Part shown: piece after piece, positions 1-9,267 of the stretch | Layout of the letters: each line of letters starts with the position of its first letter | Numbering within the stretch: position 1 is the stretch's first letter | NCBI RefSeq assembly: GCF_000380245.2 | Contig: NZ_HG428741.1 | Location: 1,188,789 to 1,252,788, forward strand | Reading direction: 5' to 3' | DNA: 64,000 nt | Source of the DNA: Bacillus massiliigorillae | GTDB taxonomy: Bacteria > Bacillota > Bacilli > Bacillales > DSM-1321 | Made by a program: the position numbers and the translations under genes | The notes under the pieces: model-generated | The model's database searches: none | What the model was told of the DNA's origin: nothing | Seen by the model: only the letters and a program-made list of their open reading frames with translations

Positions 1-470
1 TAAATTATATCGAAATTGGAAAAAAAGAAGGTGCAACGCTTGCTTGTGGAGGAAATCGAATTGTAGGTAACGGATATGAAGATGGTTTCTTTGTTGAACC
101 TACTATTTTCACTAATACTAGACCAGATATGAGAATTGTTCAAGAAGAAATTTTTGGCCCTGTTTTAGTCATTCAAAAATTTAAAGATGAAGAAGAAGCA
201 ATTAATTTAGCAAATGATACTGTTTTTGGATTGGCTGGTTCTGTTTTTTGTCAGGATATGGAGAAAGCCATGCGCGTAGTCAGACAGATTCAGGCAGGTA
301 TCACATGGGTGAATTGTTATCATGTTGCAACGATTCAAGCTCCATGGGGTGGTTATAAACAGAGTGGTGTTGGCAGAGGTTTAGGTATGTTTGGTCTTGA
401 TGAATTTTCAGAAAAGAAACAAATTAATATAAGCTATAAAGCAAAGCCGGTTGGTTGGTTTTCTAATTAA
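1..470 (+). CDS. Aldehyde dehydrogenase, C-terminal part (5' end outside window)
   Basis: NAD(P)-dependent aldehyde dehydrogenase, oxidising an aldehyde to the acid. Only about the last 155 residues are present; the frame is open from base 3 to the stop at 470, so the gene begins before the window. Seen: the EEIFGPV motif that follows the catalytic domain, and the C-terminal GGYKQSGVGRGLG motif typical of betaine-aldehyde and related dehydrogenases. The catalytic Cys and the cofactor fold lie outside, so the substrate cannot be judged. The MATE gene begins 21 bases after the stop with its own ribosome site, suggesting one operon. Family is certain; the subfamily is a guess. Confidence 0.93.
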   Translation, partial: NYIEIGKKEGATLACGGNRIVGNGYEDGFFVEPTIFTNTRPDMRIVQEEIFGPVLVIQKFKDEEEAINLANDTVFGLAGSVFCQDMEKAMRVVRQIQAGITWVNCYHVATIQAPWGGYKQSGVGRGLGMFGLDEFSEKKQINISYKAKPVGWFSN

Positions 471-491
471 TACAAGTAAGGGAGGTATTTT

Positions 492-1913
492 ATGAAGCAT
501 ATAGATGTCCAAGAGCAATCAAATATCACTCCTAACGATCTTGAAGAAAGGGAATTAGGAACAAAGAATATAAAAAAATTGTTTTACCGTTATATTCTCC
601 TAGCTATACTAGGTAACATTTTTTTGGCGGCGCCTTCATTTGTTGATGGTAATATAGTCGGTCAATTAGGGACAAAAGAGATGGCGGGTGTTGGCATTGG
701 ATATACTATTCAAGTTCTCTCACGTGCTATTGGCGTACTAATTGGAATTGGAGCTGCAGCGGTTGTTGCCCTAAGACTGGGGTCTGGAAAAATCAATGAA
801 GCGAGAAGTATTGCTGGCCAATCGATCTGGTTCGCTATGATCTTGTCGACGGTGATTGCTATCTTTGGTTACATCTATAATGAACCTTTAATGCGACTAT
901 TTGGTGCGGATGATGCGTCTTTACCGTCTGCCATGCAATTTGGATATCATGCTTGGGTTTTCTTTCCTTTTCAAGTGTTAGCAATTATTTGTAGTGGTTT
1001 CGCCATTCTTGATGAACGACCAGGATTAAGTACGCTAAGTTGGTTTGTTGGAGCAATCTTGGCTGCTACTGTTGAATTAATTCTATTTCATCAGTTTCAC
1101 TATGGCGTTGAAGCGTCTGCTTGGTCTAATAACATTTCAACATCGTTCCCATGTCTTCTAATTTTTTATTTTCTTTTTGGTAAATCATTGTTAAAACCTA
1201 AACTGAAGGACCTAAAACTGAAATTAAGAAATATGTTAGAAGTAACTGCTACCGGTGTTGCCTCATTCTCTATACAACTTACAATGTTTATCGCGATTAT
1301 TGTTTTCAATAATCAGTTAGCGTTTTTAGGAGGAGAATTACATGTCTCAGCCTTTACCATTCAAAATGGATATATTACTAACTTTCTTGTGCTTTTAGTA
1401 TTGGGAATTACAGCTGGTATTCAACCTTTAATTAGCTATAATTACGGTGCTAAACTTTATTCTAGAGTTAGTGAAATTACATCGTTAGGTATTAAATTCA
1501 CATTCATTATGATTTTTGTTGTTACTGTTTTATTGTTTATTTTCACCAATTCGATTGTTAATTTCTTTACAGGAGGAGATGCGGCTCTGCAAGACATCGG
1601 GGTTTGGGCAACTAGAGTGTTCAACTTTACCTTTACGTTAGGAGCAATCACATTGTTAATTTCATTATATTTTGAATCAATTGAACAAAATGTGAAAGCA
1701 ACTTTTATTGCAATAGGAAGAACTTTTATTTTTACAGTTCCTCTTCTATTTATTCTTCCCAAAATATTTGGGGTAAATGGCGTTTGGTATGCAGCTCCAA
1801 TTGCAGATGTACTTTCGTTTATAATAGCTATTCTTTTCATGAGAAAAGAGTTTGGTAGACTAAAAAATCTTAGTGAAAATCAAAAAATGAACAGCATTAA
1901 AAAAATAATCTGA
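492..1913 (+). CDS. MATE family efflux transporter (copy 1)
   Basis: Cation-coupled multidrug/toxin-extrusion type membrane transporter, 473 residues, the usual length. A hydrophilic N-terminal stretch of about 30 residues is followed by about twelve hydrophobic segments in two similar halves. GGGAGG lies 8 bases before the ATG. It shares its N-terminal IDVQEQSN motif and long stretches such as FTIQNGYITNF and QPLISYNYGA with the protein at 17006-18427, which is also 473 residues, so the two are recent paralogues. Its place among catabolic genes suggests export of a toxic substrate or by-product, but this is inference. Confidence 0.92.
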   Translation: MKHIDVQEQSNITPNDLEERELGTKNIKKLFYRYILLAILGNIFLAAPSFVDGNIVGQLGTKEMAGVGIGYTIQVLSRAIGVLIGIGAAAVVALRLGSGKINEARSIAGQSIWFAMILSTVIAIFGYIYNEPLMRLFGADDASLPSAMQFGYHAWVFFPFQVLAIICSGFAILDERPGLSTLSWFVGAILAATVELILFHQFHYGVEASAWSNNISTSFPCLLIFYFLFGKSLLKPKLKDLKLKLRNMLEVTATGVASFSIQLTMFIAIIVFNNQLAFLGGELHVSAFTIQNGYITNFLVLLVLGITAGIQPLISYNYGAKLYSRVSEITSLGIKFTFIMIFVVTVLLFIFTNSIVNFFTGGDAALQDIGVWATRVFNFTFTLGAITLLISLYFESIEQNVKATFIAIGRTFIFTVPLLFILPKIFGVNGVWYAAPIADVLSFIIAILFMRKEFGRLKNLSENQKMNSIKKII

Positions 1914-1946
1914 AATTTGTATTAATTTTTATTGGGAGGAAATATT

Positions 1947-2225
1947 ATGGCATTCGTCGTTAAAAAAATATCGAGTCAAGAATATGAACAGTTAGGTATC
2001 GATACGTGGGAACCATGGGAAAACACCACTCATAAGGCCCCATGGGAGCTAGAAGAAACAGAAACATTTTACGTGTTAGAAGGAGAAGTCAATATAACTG
2101 TGGATGATGAAACTTATAATGTCACAAAAGATATGGTAGTTTCTCTTCCAAAAGGTCTTGTGTGTATGTGGGATATTCCTACGTTTTTGAAAAAGGTGTA
2201 CAAGTTGAATTTTGAGCTAGATTAA
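1947..2225 (+). CDS. Small cupin-domain protein
   Basis: A 92-residue single cupin barrel. The sequence EETETFYVLEGEVNITVDDE fits cupin motif 1, keeping the Glu and Gly but without the metal-binding HxH pair; this resembles the DUF861/EutQ-type cupins found with ureide and amine catabolism genes. The ATG at 1947 is chosen because GGGAGGA sits 6 bases upstream; an in-frame TTG at 1932 precedes that ribosome site and is unlikely. It follows the MATE gene by 33 bases and is followed by a terminator, so it is last in the ALDH-MATE-cupin unit. Function unknown; a non-metal binding or sensing role is possible. Confidence 0.85.
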   Translation: MAFVVKKISSQEYEQLGIDTWEPWENTTHKAPWELEETETFYVLEGEVNITVDDETYNVTKDMVVSLPKGLVCMWDIPTFLKKVYKLNFELD

Positions 2226-2255
2226 TAAAGTAAGATTTTTAAGTTTTATGATGAC

Positions 2256-2292
2256 AGCCAAGCTCTATTTCGAAAAGGCTTGGCTATTTTTT
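2256..2292 (+). terminator. Intrinsic terminator after the cupin gene
   Basis: AGCCAAGC (2256-2263) pairs with GCTTGGCT (2278-2285) and is followed by ATTTTTT. It closes the first unit, so the APC permease at 2446 should have its own promoter in 2293-2445. Confidence 0.85.
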
Positions 2293-2445
2293 GCAACTCG
2301 TGAACATTTTACTTATTTAAAAGGGTTAAGTTTAAGAGAATACATCGACTTTCTCCATTAAGGGCGATAAGTCGTGTTTTTCTAAAAAGGTAATGATAAT
2401 CAGTTGTTATTTAAAAAATCTTGCTACAAAGGAGATTAAATACGT

Positions 2446-3798
2446 ATGGAAAAGGTTGTACTTAAGCGTAACCTTACACTATTCTCTTTGGTTATTTTTG
2501 GACTAGCAACTATGGCTCCAGGAACTGTTTTTGCTACATTTGGTATAGCCTCTCAAGTTACATTAGGTAAGGTGCCAGGAGCGTATATTTTAGCAGCGTT
2601 TGCTTTAGCTTTTACTGCCTATAGTTATGGGCAAATGGTTAAGGCTTTCCCAATAGCAGGTTCAGCTTATACTTACGTACAACGTTCATTTAATCCCAAT
2701 ATTGGATTTTTAATAGGTTGGGCAATTTTAACTGATTATCTTCTACTTCCTATGGTGAACGCTCTGATTTTTAGTATCTTTTTTTCTTCGATGTTCCCGT
2801 CTGTTCCATCATATTTTTGGATTCTCTTTTTAATTGCTGCTACTACAGTAGTAAATATAATAGGAACAAAATTAGTAGGGAGATTAAATTCACTTTTCAT
2901 GGGATATACCATTATTATTATCTTTCTATTTTGCGTTCTTTCTATTAAATCAGTGATTGCTGGATCGGGAACTGCTACAATTTTTTCTTCTCTACCTTTT
3001 TATAATCCTGAACATTCTTTTTCATATCTTTTGGCAGGAGCATCACTCCTATGTTTTTCATTCATAGGTTTTGATTCTATAACTGCACTTGCTGAAGAAT
3101 CGATTAATGCTCAAAAAAACATACCTAAAGCTATTTTCATAATCTTATTTATAGGTGCTTTTATTTTTATCACTGTCTCATATATAGCCAGCAGAGTACA
3201 TCCGGACTATACAACATTTGAAAATCTAGATTCAGCAACTCTCGAAATTGCACAATTAATAGGGGGAAATATTTTTGCGTCATTGTTCTTAGCTGTTACT
3301 CTTGTTGGAACCTTTAGTTCAGGACTATCTGCTCAAGCCAGTGTGTCACGTGTCTTATATGCAATGGGACGTGATTCAATGTTGCCTAAAAAATCGTTTG
3401 GCTATTTACATCCTCGTTTTAAAACACCAACCTTCAATATTATTTTGGTAGGTATCATCTCATTATTGGCACTTGCATTTTCTCTTACTCTAGCTACATC
3501 TCTTATTAATTTTGGGGCTCTGATAGCATTCTTATTTGTTAATCTGTCAGTTATTTCACACTATTTTATAAAACAAAAGAATTACTCCTTTAAGGGCATA
3601 GTTTTATATCTTATTATGCCACTTGTTGGTGCAAGTTTTATCGTTTGGTTACTTTCGGGATTAAGTAAATACGCCATCATATTTGGAAGCTGTTGGACGC
3701 TACTCGGGATAATTTATCTAGTTTATTTAGTAAAGGTGGCCGGTTTGAAAACTATTGATATTCAATTTGAGGAAGAAAAAGAAAATGTAAAGAATTGA
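2446..3798 (+). CDS. APC family amino acid/polyamine permease
   Basis: Secondary transporter of the amino acid-polyamine-organocation superfamily, 450 residues with about twelve hydrophobic segments. Seen near the N-terminus: the FGLATMAPGTVFATFG helix-1 region with its unwound Gly-rich stretch, and later the conserved FIGFDSITALAEE motif of helix 6. AAAGGAG lies 10 bases before the ATG. The amidohydrolase starts 18 bases downstream, so the two are likely cotranscribed: uptake followed by hydrolysis of the same compound is the simple reading. The substrate cannot be told from sequence. Confidence 0.9.
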   Translation: MEKVVLKRNLTLFSLVIFGLATMAPGTVFATFGIASQVTLGKVPGAYILAAFALAFTAYSYGQMVKAFPIAGSAYTYVQRSFNPNIGFLIGWAILTDYLLLPMVNALIFSIFFSSMFPSVPSYFWILFLIAATTVVNIIGTKLVGRLNSLFMGYTIIIIFLFCVLSIKSVIAGSGTATIFSSLPFYNPEHSFSYLLAGASLLCFSFIGFDSITALAEESINAQKNIPKAIFIILFIGAFIFITVSYIASRVHPDYTTFENLDSATLEIAQLIGGNIFASLFLAVTLVGTFSSGLSAQASVSRVLYAMGRDSMLPKKSFGYLHPRFKTPTFNIILVGIISLLALAFSLTLATSLINFGALIAFLFVNLSVISHYFIKQKNYSFKGIVLYLIMPLVGASFIVWLLSGLSKYAIIFGSCWTLLGIIYLVYLVKVAGLKTIDIQFEEEKENVKN

Positions 3799-3816
3799 AA
3801 TTAGGAGGAAATGTAA

Positions 3817-5469
3817 ATGAAAACTATAAAAAAAGCAGATATTATACTTTCTAGTAATGCAGTATTTACTGGACTTGCTAATCAGCCTGAACCAGCATCA
3901 ATTGCCATAATTGATAACAAAATTGTAGCTATAGGAACAAACGAGGAAATTACTTCTACTTATATTGGAACTAATACACAAGTATATAGTTTTGAAGATC
4001 AATTGATTATGCCCGGATTTCATGATTTTCATTTACACATTATCGATGGAAGTTTACAGATGGATTGTGTTAGTTTAGCAAATGCAAATTCCGAACAGGA
4101 AGCGGCTGAAATGGTTCGTAAATATGCTGAAGCGAGACCTGAGGAACCATGGATAATAGGATTTTCCTGGAATAATGAAAGTTGGGTTAATAAACAATTA
4201 CCTACTGTTGCTTCATTAGATTATGTACTTCCAAATAAGCCTGTAATTCTAATGCATGTTGATTGCCATTTTGCATGGGTGAACAGTAAGGCACTAGAAC
4301 TCATGGGAATTAATTGTGAAACAGAAAATCCAACCTTTGGTACAATTGATAAAAATGAGAACGGGGAATTAACAGGTATACTTTATGAAAAAGCGATGGA
4401 TTTAGTTTTTAAAGGTGCATTTGATTTTTCACGAGCAAGGAAGGAGCAGATGGTCAAAAATTTTCTTCAGATGGCGGCTGAGTTAGGTGTTACATCCTTA
4501 AATGATATGTATGCTCCAAGTAGTGAAATACTTTCAGACTTTGAATTATTTAAAGAATTAGAGGAAGCAGGAGAACTAACAGCTCGAATTTATTTAGCCC
4601 CTGCTTTAAATGGTGATTTAGAACGAGCTAAACAGCTGCGAGATACTTATTCATCTGAAATCCTTCAATTTTCTGGACTTAAACAATTTGTTGATGGGGT
4701 TATTTCAGGACATACAGCCTTCATGTTAGAACCATATTCTGATAAGCCTGACTCACGAGGAGGAACTACTTTTTCACCAGAATTAATAAAAAAATGGGTT
4801 TTAGAGGCGGATAGAGAGAGATTTAGAATTCGTTTACATGCAATCGGTGATGCAGCTGTTCGTTTAGCTTTAGATGCCTTTGAAGATGCACAAAAAATAA
4901 ATGGTTATAGAGATTCTCGACATACTATTGAGCATATTGAAAGTATTCATCCTGATGATATTTGTCGTTTCGAACAATTAGATGTAATTGCCTCAATGCA
5001 GCCACAGCATTTAGCTTCTATAGAAAAAGAGATGTATCAATTGCGCTTAGGAACACAAAGAGATAAATTTACGTTTGCTGTAAATAAGTTAAAAAACGCT
5101 GGAGCAAAGTTGGCTTTTGGAAGTGATTTCCCTGTTGTGTCATTAAATCCTTTGCTCGAAATATATCGTGCTGTAACAAGAGTTGATAGTACAGGATTAG
5201 CTGCAAATACATGGAACATAGACGAAAGGATTACCCTTGCAGAAGCTTTGAAAGCCTATACTGCAGGATCTGCTTACGGATCATTTAGAGAAAATGAACT
5301 TGGGACATTAGAAGTTGGCAAGTTTGCAGACGTAGTCGTGTTAGATCGAAATCTTTTCAGTATCCCTAAAGAAGAATTGCTGGATACGAAAGTGAAATTA
5401 ACCATTATGAATGGACGTATAGTATTTGAAAAGGCATCAGAAAACAAAAAATTACTAGATTGTAAATAG
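3817..5469 (+). CDS. YtcJ-like amidohydrolase (copy 1)
   Basis: Metal-dependent amidohydrolase (amidohydrolase_3/YtcJ type), 550 residues, the usual length. It should hydrolyse an amide or similar C-N bond in the cytoplasm. Seen: the metal-binding GFHDFHLH (HxH), HAIGDAAV, HTIEHIES and FGSDFPV motifs in family order, and the C-terminal LGTLEVGKFADVVVLD segment of the small beta-sandwich. AGGAGG lies 7 bases before the ATG. It is clearly paralogous to 18472-20097 (same start of the mature sequence, LSSNAVFTGL) and more distantly to 12578-14200. It sits behind an APC permease. The substrate is unknown. Confidence 0.92.
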   Translation: MKTIKKADIILSSNAVFTGLANQPEPASIAIIDNKIVAIGTNEEITSTYIGTNTQVYSFEDQLIMPGFHDFHLHIIDGSLQMDCVSLANANSEQEAAEMVRKYAEARPEEPWIIGFSWNNESWVNKQLPTVASLDYVLPNKPVILMHVDCHFAWVNSKALELMGINCETENPTFGTIDKNENGELTGILYEKAMDLVFKGAFDFSRARKEQMVKNFLQMAAELGVTSLNDMYAPSSEILSDFELFKELEEAGELTARIYLAPALNGDLERAKQLRDTYSSEILQFSGLKQFVDGVISGHTAFMLEPYSDKPDSRGGTTFSPELIKKWVLEADRERFRIRLHAIGDAAVRLALDAFEDAQKINGYRDSRHTIEHIESIHPDDICRFEQLDVIASMQPQHLASIEKEMYQLRLGTQRDKFTFAVNKLKNAGAKLAFGSDFPVVSLNPLLEIYRAVTRVDSTGLAANTWNIDERITLAEALKAYTAGSAYGSFRENELGTLEVGKFADVVVLDRNLFSIPKEELLDTKVKLTIMNGRIVFEKASENKKLLDCK

Positions 5470-5498
5470 ATAAATATCAGTTTACATGAATGGATAAC

Positions 5499-5552
5499 CT
5501 CCTTTGTAAATCAAATTAGGGTGTAATACCTAATTCAATTTTATCAAAGGAG
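5499..5552. repeat. Imperfect inverted repeat at the edge of the livF remnant
   Basis: CTCCTTTG at 5499-5506 pairs with CAAAGGAG at 5545-5552, and the inner arms (AAATTAGGG and CCTAATTCAATT) also match, giving about 23 imperfect bp around a short centre. No T-run follows, so it is not a standard terminator. It ends exactly where recognisable LivF sequence begins. Confidence 0.6.
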
Positions 5553-5931
5553 TCTGGAACGTATTTTCGAGATGTTTCCAGGATTAAAAAAGCACGAGAA
5601 CAATTTGGGAGGAAATCTTAGTGGTGGTGAACAGCAGATGTTAGCCATTGGGAGAGGATTAATGTCTAACCCCAAAATCATTATGCTTGATGAACCTTCC
5701 ATGGGATTAGCACCAATTATCGTTAATGAAATTCTTGATATTTTAGATGTGATAAAGAATGAATTAGGAACAATGGTCATTTTGGTTGAGCAAAACGTTA
5801 AATCTGCTTTGAAAATTGCCGATAGAGGCTATGTCCTAGATCAAGGAAAAATCATTTTATCCGGTACTGGTCAAGAGTTAAGTCAAAATAAGCATGTGGT
5901 TAGTGCTTATTTGGGATTGAAATCAAGTTAG
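5551..5931 (+). pseudogene. Remnant of LivF-type ABC transporter ATPase
   Basis: C-terminal half of a branched-chain amino acid (or urea/amide) ABC transporter ATP-binding subunit. About 126 residues remain of a usual 230-240. Homology starts near SLERIFEMFPGLK and contains the ABC signature LSGGEQQMLAIGR, Walker B IIMLDEPSMGLAP and the H-loop region, here VEQN as in LivF. Walker A and the Q-loop are gone. In-frame codons upstream (5527-5550) do not look like LivF and hit a stop at 5524. No partner permease or binding-protein genes are nearby, so this is a 5'-deleted leftover of a lost transporter locus. An ATG at 5572 could still give a short product, but it could not bind ATP normally. Confidence 0.88.
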
Positions 5932-5950
5932 GAAACTATTAAATAGCTTA

Positions 5951-5992
5951 AATAGAACTCTTCCTTAAATTTTTAAGGAAGAGTTCTATTAT
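5951..5992 (+). terminator. Terminator after livF remnant
   Basis: AATAGAACTCTTCCTTA (5951-5967) pairs perfectly with TAAGGAAGAGTTCTATT (5974-5990), then ATTTG. A very stable 17-bp stem, still intact behind the broken gene. Confidence 0.8.
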
Positions 5993-6061
5993 TTGTTAGA
6001 AATGTATTAAGTATGCATTAATAAACTATAGCATTTTGGCAGAGAGGAAGAATTGAAGCAT

Positions 6062-7648
6062 ATGAAAAATAATTTCAAATTAACAGTTCAGGCAATTTTA
6101 GAACGCAATGAATTTAAGAATGCAGAGGTTATTGCTGGTGAAAAAGGGCTGAATCGAACTGTAAATTGGATACATGTAATAGAAATTACTGATGTGAAAC
6201 ATCTTCTAAATGGTCATGAACTTATTTTATCAACAGGTGTGGGATGGAACATTGAAAAAGAAGAATTTCTTCAATTATTTCGAGAGTTTATAGACAGTAA
6301 TGTTTCTGCTTTATGTATTGAGCTAGGAAAATATATAAAAGCAATTCCGGACCAAATTATTTCATTGGCCAATCAGTATAATTTTCCCTTAATCGTCTTT
6401 AATAGCAAAGTTCGATTTGTAGATATTACTCAAGACATACATACTCTTTTATTGCAGAAACATTATCAAATGATTTCTGATTTAGAATCGTATTCAAATC
6501 GATTAAATCAGATTCTACTAACACCAAATCCTACAGAAAAAATTCTTGAACAATTACACAATTATTTACAATTTCCTATTGTTTATATACCTAAATTCGG
6601 TGATAATCATATATTTATGAATAATGATATGGAAAAATTCAGGATACAAGAGTTAATCAATGATAATAGTCTGGGGCTAATGAGTCAGAATAAAGTCTTC
6701 ACTGTTCAAGTAATGAATCAAACATTAGCAGAGCTTATAGTTATTACTGGTTGGATAACAGAGTTTGAAAGTCTACTTATAGATAGAACGGTTACTGCTT
6801 TAGCACAATCTTTATTTAGAAATCTTTATATTAATGAAAGAAAAAAAACAGAAGAAACGAATTGGGCATTGCAATGGCTAGAAGGAGCTTATACAGAAGA
6901 GCAAGTAAAAATGTATTTTGCAAAGCGCTATCCAAATATAGTAGTAAATGGATGTGTTGTTGTATTAAGTGAGTTAGATGAGTTAAGTGATGATGAGTAT
7001 CAATTTACACAATTTAAAGCCTATGTTCGAATGATTTTTAATGAAAAAGGATATTTTAGTTACTTTTTAGTTCGTGATAATCACTTGATTTTTATGCTAA
7101 TAAATTATAGAGACGTGTCTGATTGGAAAGAAAGAATAAGTGAGGGAATAGAATGCTTATTTCAATCAGAGTTTTGTTTAAAGGAAGGTAAATCGAAGCT
7201 AAGTTTTAGTGTTGGAAAATTTATTTCTAACTTGGTAGATATTAAAGAAGCATATAATACGGCGAATGAAACGCTATTGATTGAAGAAAGTAGAGCAGTA
7301 AGAATGGAGAAGCAAAATATAATATATTATGATGATTTACATATTTTAAGATTGGTATTGTTAGCGAAGGAAAATGGGTACTTACATGAATTTATTGATG
7401 ACTATTTAGGATCTGTTTTAGCTTATGATAAGGAAAATAATTCTGAATTACTGAATACACTCAAAGTATACTTGCTAACAAACGGATCGAAGAAAGAAAC
7501 AGCAAATCAGCTTTTTATTGCTAGACAAACTTTATATTATCGCCTAGAAAAACTGTATCATTTATTAGGAAAAGATTTTGAAGAAACTTATAAAAGACAA
7601 GCAATTGAATTTGCGATAACTTCATATGAATTTCTAGGAAAGCGTTAA
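6062..7648 (+). CDS. PucR-type transcriptional regulator
   Basis: Regulator of the PucR family, 528 residues, the usual length. N-terminal PucR domain (about residues 1-120: LTVQAILE, AGEKGLNR, WIHVIEITDV, ELILSTGVGW), a middle GGDEF-like/CdaR region, and a C-terminal HTH_30 domain near residues 460-520 (LTNGSKKETANQLFIARQTLYYRLEKL). The ATG at 6062 is preferred because GAGGAAG is 12 bases upstream; an in-frame TTG at 6053 is too close to it. It is monocistronic, ahead of mmsA and the transaminase, which it probably controls. PucR proteins usually activate nitrogen-compound catabolism; the inducer here is unknown. Confidence 0.92.
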   Translation: MKNNFKLTVQAILERNEFKNAEVIAGEKGLNRTVNWIHVIEITDVKHLLNGHELILSTGVGWNIEKEEFLQLFREFIDSNVSALCIELGKYIKAIPDQIISLANQYNFPLIVFNSKVRFVDITQDIHTLLLQKHYQMISDLESYSNRLNQILLTPNPTEKILEQLHNYLQFPIVYIPKFGDNHIFMNNDMEKFRIQELINDNSLGLMSQNKVFTVQVMNQTLAELIVITGWITEFESLLIDRTVTALAQSLFRNLYINERKKTEETNWALQWLEGAYTEEQVKMYFAKRYPNIVVNGCVVVLSELDELSDDEYQFTQFKAYVRMIFNEKGYFSYFLVRDNHLIFMLINYRDVSDWKERISEGIECLFQSEFCLKEGKSKLSFSVGKFISNLVDIKEAYNTANETLLIEESRAVRMEKQNIIYYDDLHILRLVLLAKENGYLHEFIDDYLGSVLAYDKENNSELLNTLKVYLLTNGSKKETANQLFIARQTLYYRLEKLYHLLGKDFEETYKRQAIEFAITSYEFLGKR

Positions 7649-7690
7649 TTATTTTAATTTTGTAAAGTTTATTGCTTCATTTCCTTACAC

Positions 7691-7759
7691 TTTGTCTAAT
7701 ATATTTCTAAACTAAATTCATTTTATAATCAGTATTAAGTTAACTAAGTATTAGACAAA
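7691..7759. promoter_or_regulatory. Widely spaced inverted repeat before mmsA
   Basis: TTTGTCTAATA (7691-7701) and TATTAGACAAA (7749-7759) are exact 11-bp inverted copies 47 bases apart. The right copy lies directly before the mmsA ribosome site. It could be a pair of operator half-sites for the PucR-type regulator encoded just upstream; that link is inference. Confidence 0.4.
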
Positions 7760-7771
7760 TGGAGGATTCAA

Positions 7772-9229
7772 ATGGAGACTTTAAAAAATATCCAGAAAAT
7801 TAAAAATTTCATTGATGGACAGTGGGTAGAAACAGTAAATAATAAATATGAAGAAGTGCTAAACCCAGCGACGGGTGAAGTTATTGCACGAGTTCCAATT
7901 TCAAATCGTGAAGATTTGAATATAGCAGTTAATAAAGCAAAAGCTGCATTTGCTACGTGGAGAAAAGAATCAGTTCCGAAACGTGCTAGAATAATGTTTC
8001 GTTATCAACAACTACTTGTTGAAAATTGGGATGAATTAGCTCGCATTATTACATTAGAGAATGGTAAAAGCCTTTCAGAAGCACATGGAGAAGTTCAACG
8101 AGGAATTGAGTGTGTAGAGTTTGCAGCAGGCAGTCCTACATTAATGATGGGAAGTCAATTACCTGATATTTCACCAGGTATGGAGTCAGGCATGTATCGC
8201 TATCCTATAGGTGTTATTGGAGGTATTACTCCATTTAACTTTCCGATGATGGTACCTTGTTGGATGTTTCCTTTAGCAATTGCATGTGGCAACACTTTTG
8301 TTTTAAAACCATCTGAACGAACACCTCTTCTAGCAAATCGCCTTGCAGAATTATTAAAAGAAGCTGGATTACCAGATGGAGTATTCAATATTGTTCATGG
8401 AGCTCATGATGTTGTAAATGGCATATTGGAAAATGAAGATATTAAGGCAGTATCATTCGTTGGATCTCAACCAGTTGCTGAATATATTTACAAAACAGCA
8501 GCAGCTAACGGCAAGCGTGTTCAAGCTCTTTCAGGTGCGAAAAATCATTCGATTGTAATGCCGGATGCTGATATGGATAATGCAATTAAAAACATTGTAT
8601 CAGCTGCTTTTGGTTCGGCAGGAGAAAGATGTATGGCTGCTTCTGTAGTAGTAACAGTCGGTGAAATTGGTGATGAGGTTGTTTCACGACTAAAGCAAGA
8701 AGCAGATCAAATTATTATGGGGAATGGAATGGAGAAAGATGTTTTCTTGGGACCAGTTATTCGTGAAGGCCATAAACAGAAAACATTGAATTACATTGAT
8801 ATTGGCGAGAAAGAAGGAGCTACTTTAGTTCGAGATGGAAGAAATGAAAGAGAAGATTTAGCTGGTTACTTTGTTGGTCCAACTATTTTTGACCATGTTG
8901 ATACGTCTATGAAGATTTGGAAAGAAGAAATGTTTGCACCTGTTTTGTCAGTAGTTCGAGTGAATACATTAGAAGAAGCCATTGAATTAACGAATGAATC
9001 TGAGTTCGCTAATGGTGCATGTTTATACACTGATAGTGCAAAAGCAGTTCGTGAATTTAGAGAAGAAATTGATGCAGGCATGCTCGGTGTGAATATCGGA
9101 GTTCCAGCTCCAATGGCATTCTTCCCATTTTCAGGATATAAAAAATCTTTTTATGGTGATTTACACGCAAATGGAAAAGATGGTGTAGAGTTTTATACTC
9201 GTAAAAAAATGCTGACAGCTCGTTACTAA
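7772..9229 (+). CDS. mmsA: CoA-acylating (methyl)malonate-semialdehyde dehydrogenase
   Basis: Oxidises malonate semialdehyde or methylmalonate semialdehyde with NAD and CoA to acetyl-CoA or propionyl-CoA plus CO2. 485 residues, as in B. subtilis IolA. Seen: GVIGGITPFNFPMM, GSQPVAEYIY, and the catalytic Cys at residue 287 in FGSAGERCMAAS, the same number as in the characterised Bacillus enzyme; also KEEMFAPVLSVVRV. GGAGG lies 8 bases before the ATG. The omega-amino acid transaminase gene follows within 40 bases, so the pair should turn a beta-amino acid such as beta-alanine into acetyl-CoA. No inositol genes are nearby, which argues against an iol role. Confidence 0.95.
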   Translation: METLKNIQKIKNFIDGQWVETVNNKYEEVLNPATGEVIARVPISNREDLNIAVNKAKAAFATWRKESVPKRARIMFRYQQLLVENWDELARIITLENGKSLSEAHGEVQRGIECVEFAAGSPTLMMGSQLPDISPGMESGMYRYPIGVIGGITPFNFPMMVPCWMFPLAIACGNTFVLKPSERTPLLANRLAELLKEAGLPDGVFNIVHGAHDVVNGILENEDIKAVSFVGSQPVAEYIYKTAAANGKRVQALSGAKNHSIVMPDADMDNAIKNIVSAAFGSAGERCMAASVVVTVGEIGDEVVSRLKQEADQIIMGNGMEKDVFLGPVIREGHKQKTLNYIDIGEKEGATLVRDGRNEREDLAGYFVGPTIFDHVDTSMKIWKEEMFAPVLSVVRVNTLEEAIELTNESEFANGACLYTDSAKAVREFREEIDAGMLGVNIGVPAPMAFFPFSGYKKSFYGDLHANGKDGVEFYTRKKMLTARY

Positions 9230-9267
9230 ATCGTGAATTTACTAATTTAGAATTGGAGTGAGTGAAA

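Noticed and set aside
2391..2410. Fur-box-like TAATGATAATCA before the APC permease gene
   Set aside because: Only one half matches the TGATAATnATTATCA consensus; the other half keeps two or three of seven bases, and the genes downstream are not iron-related.
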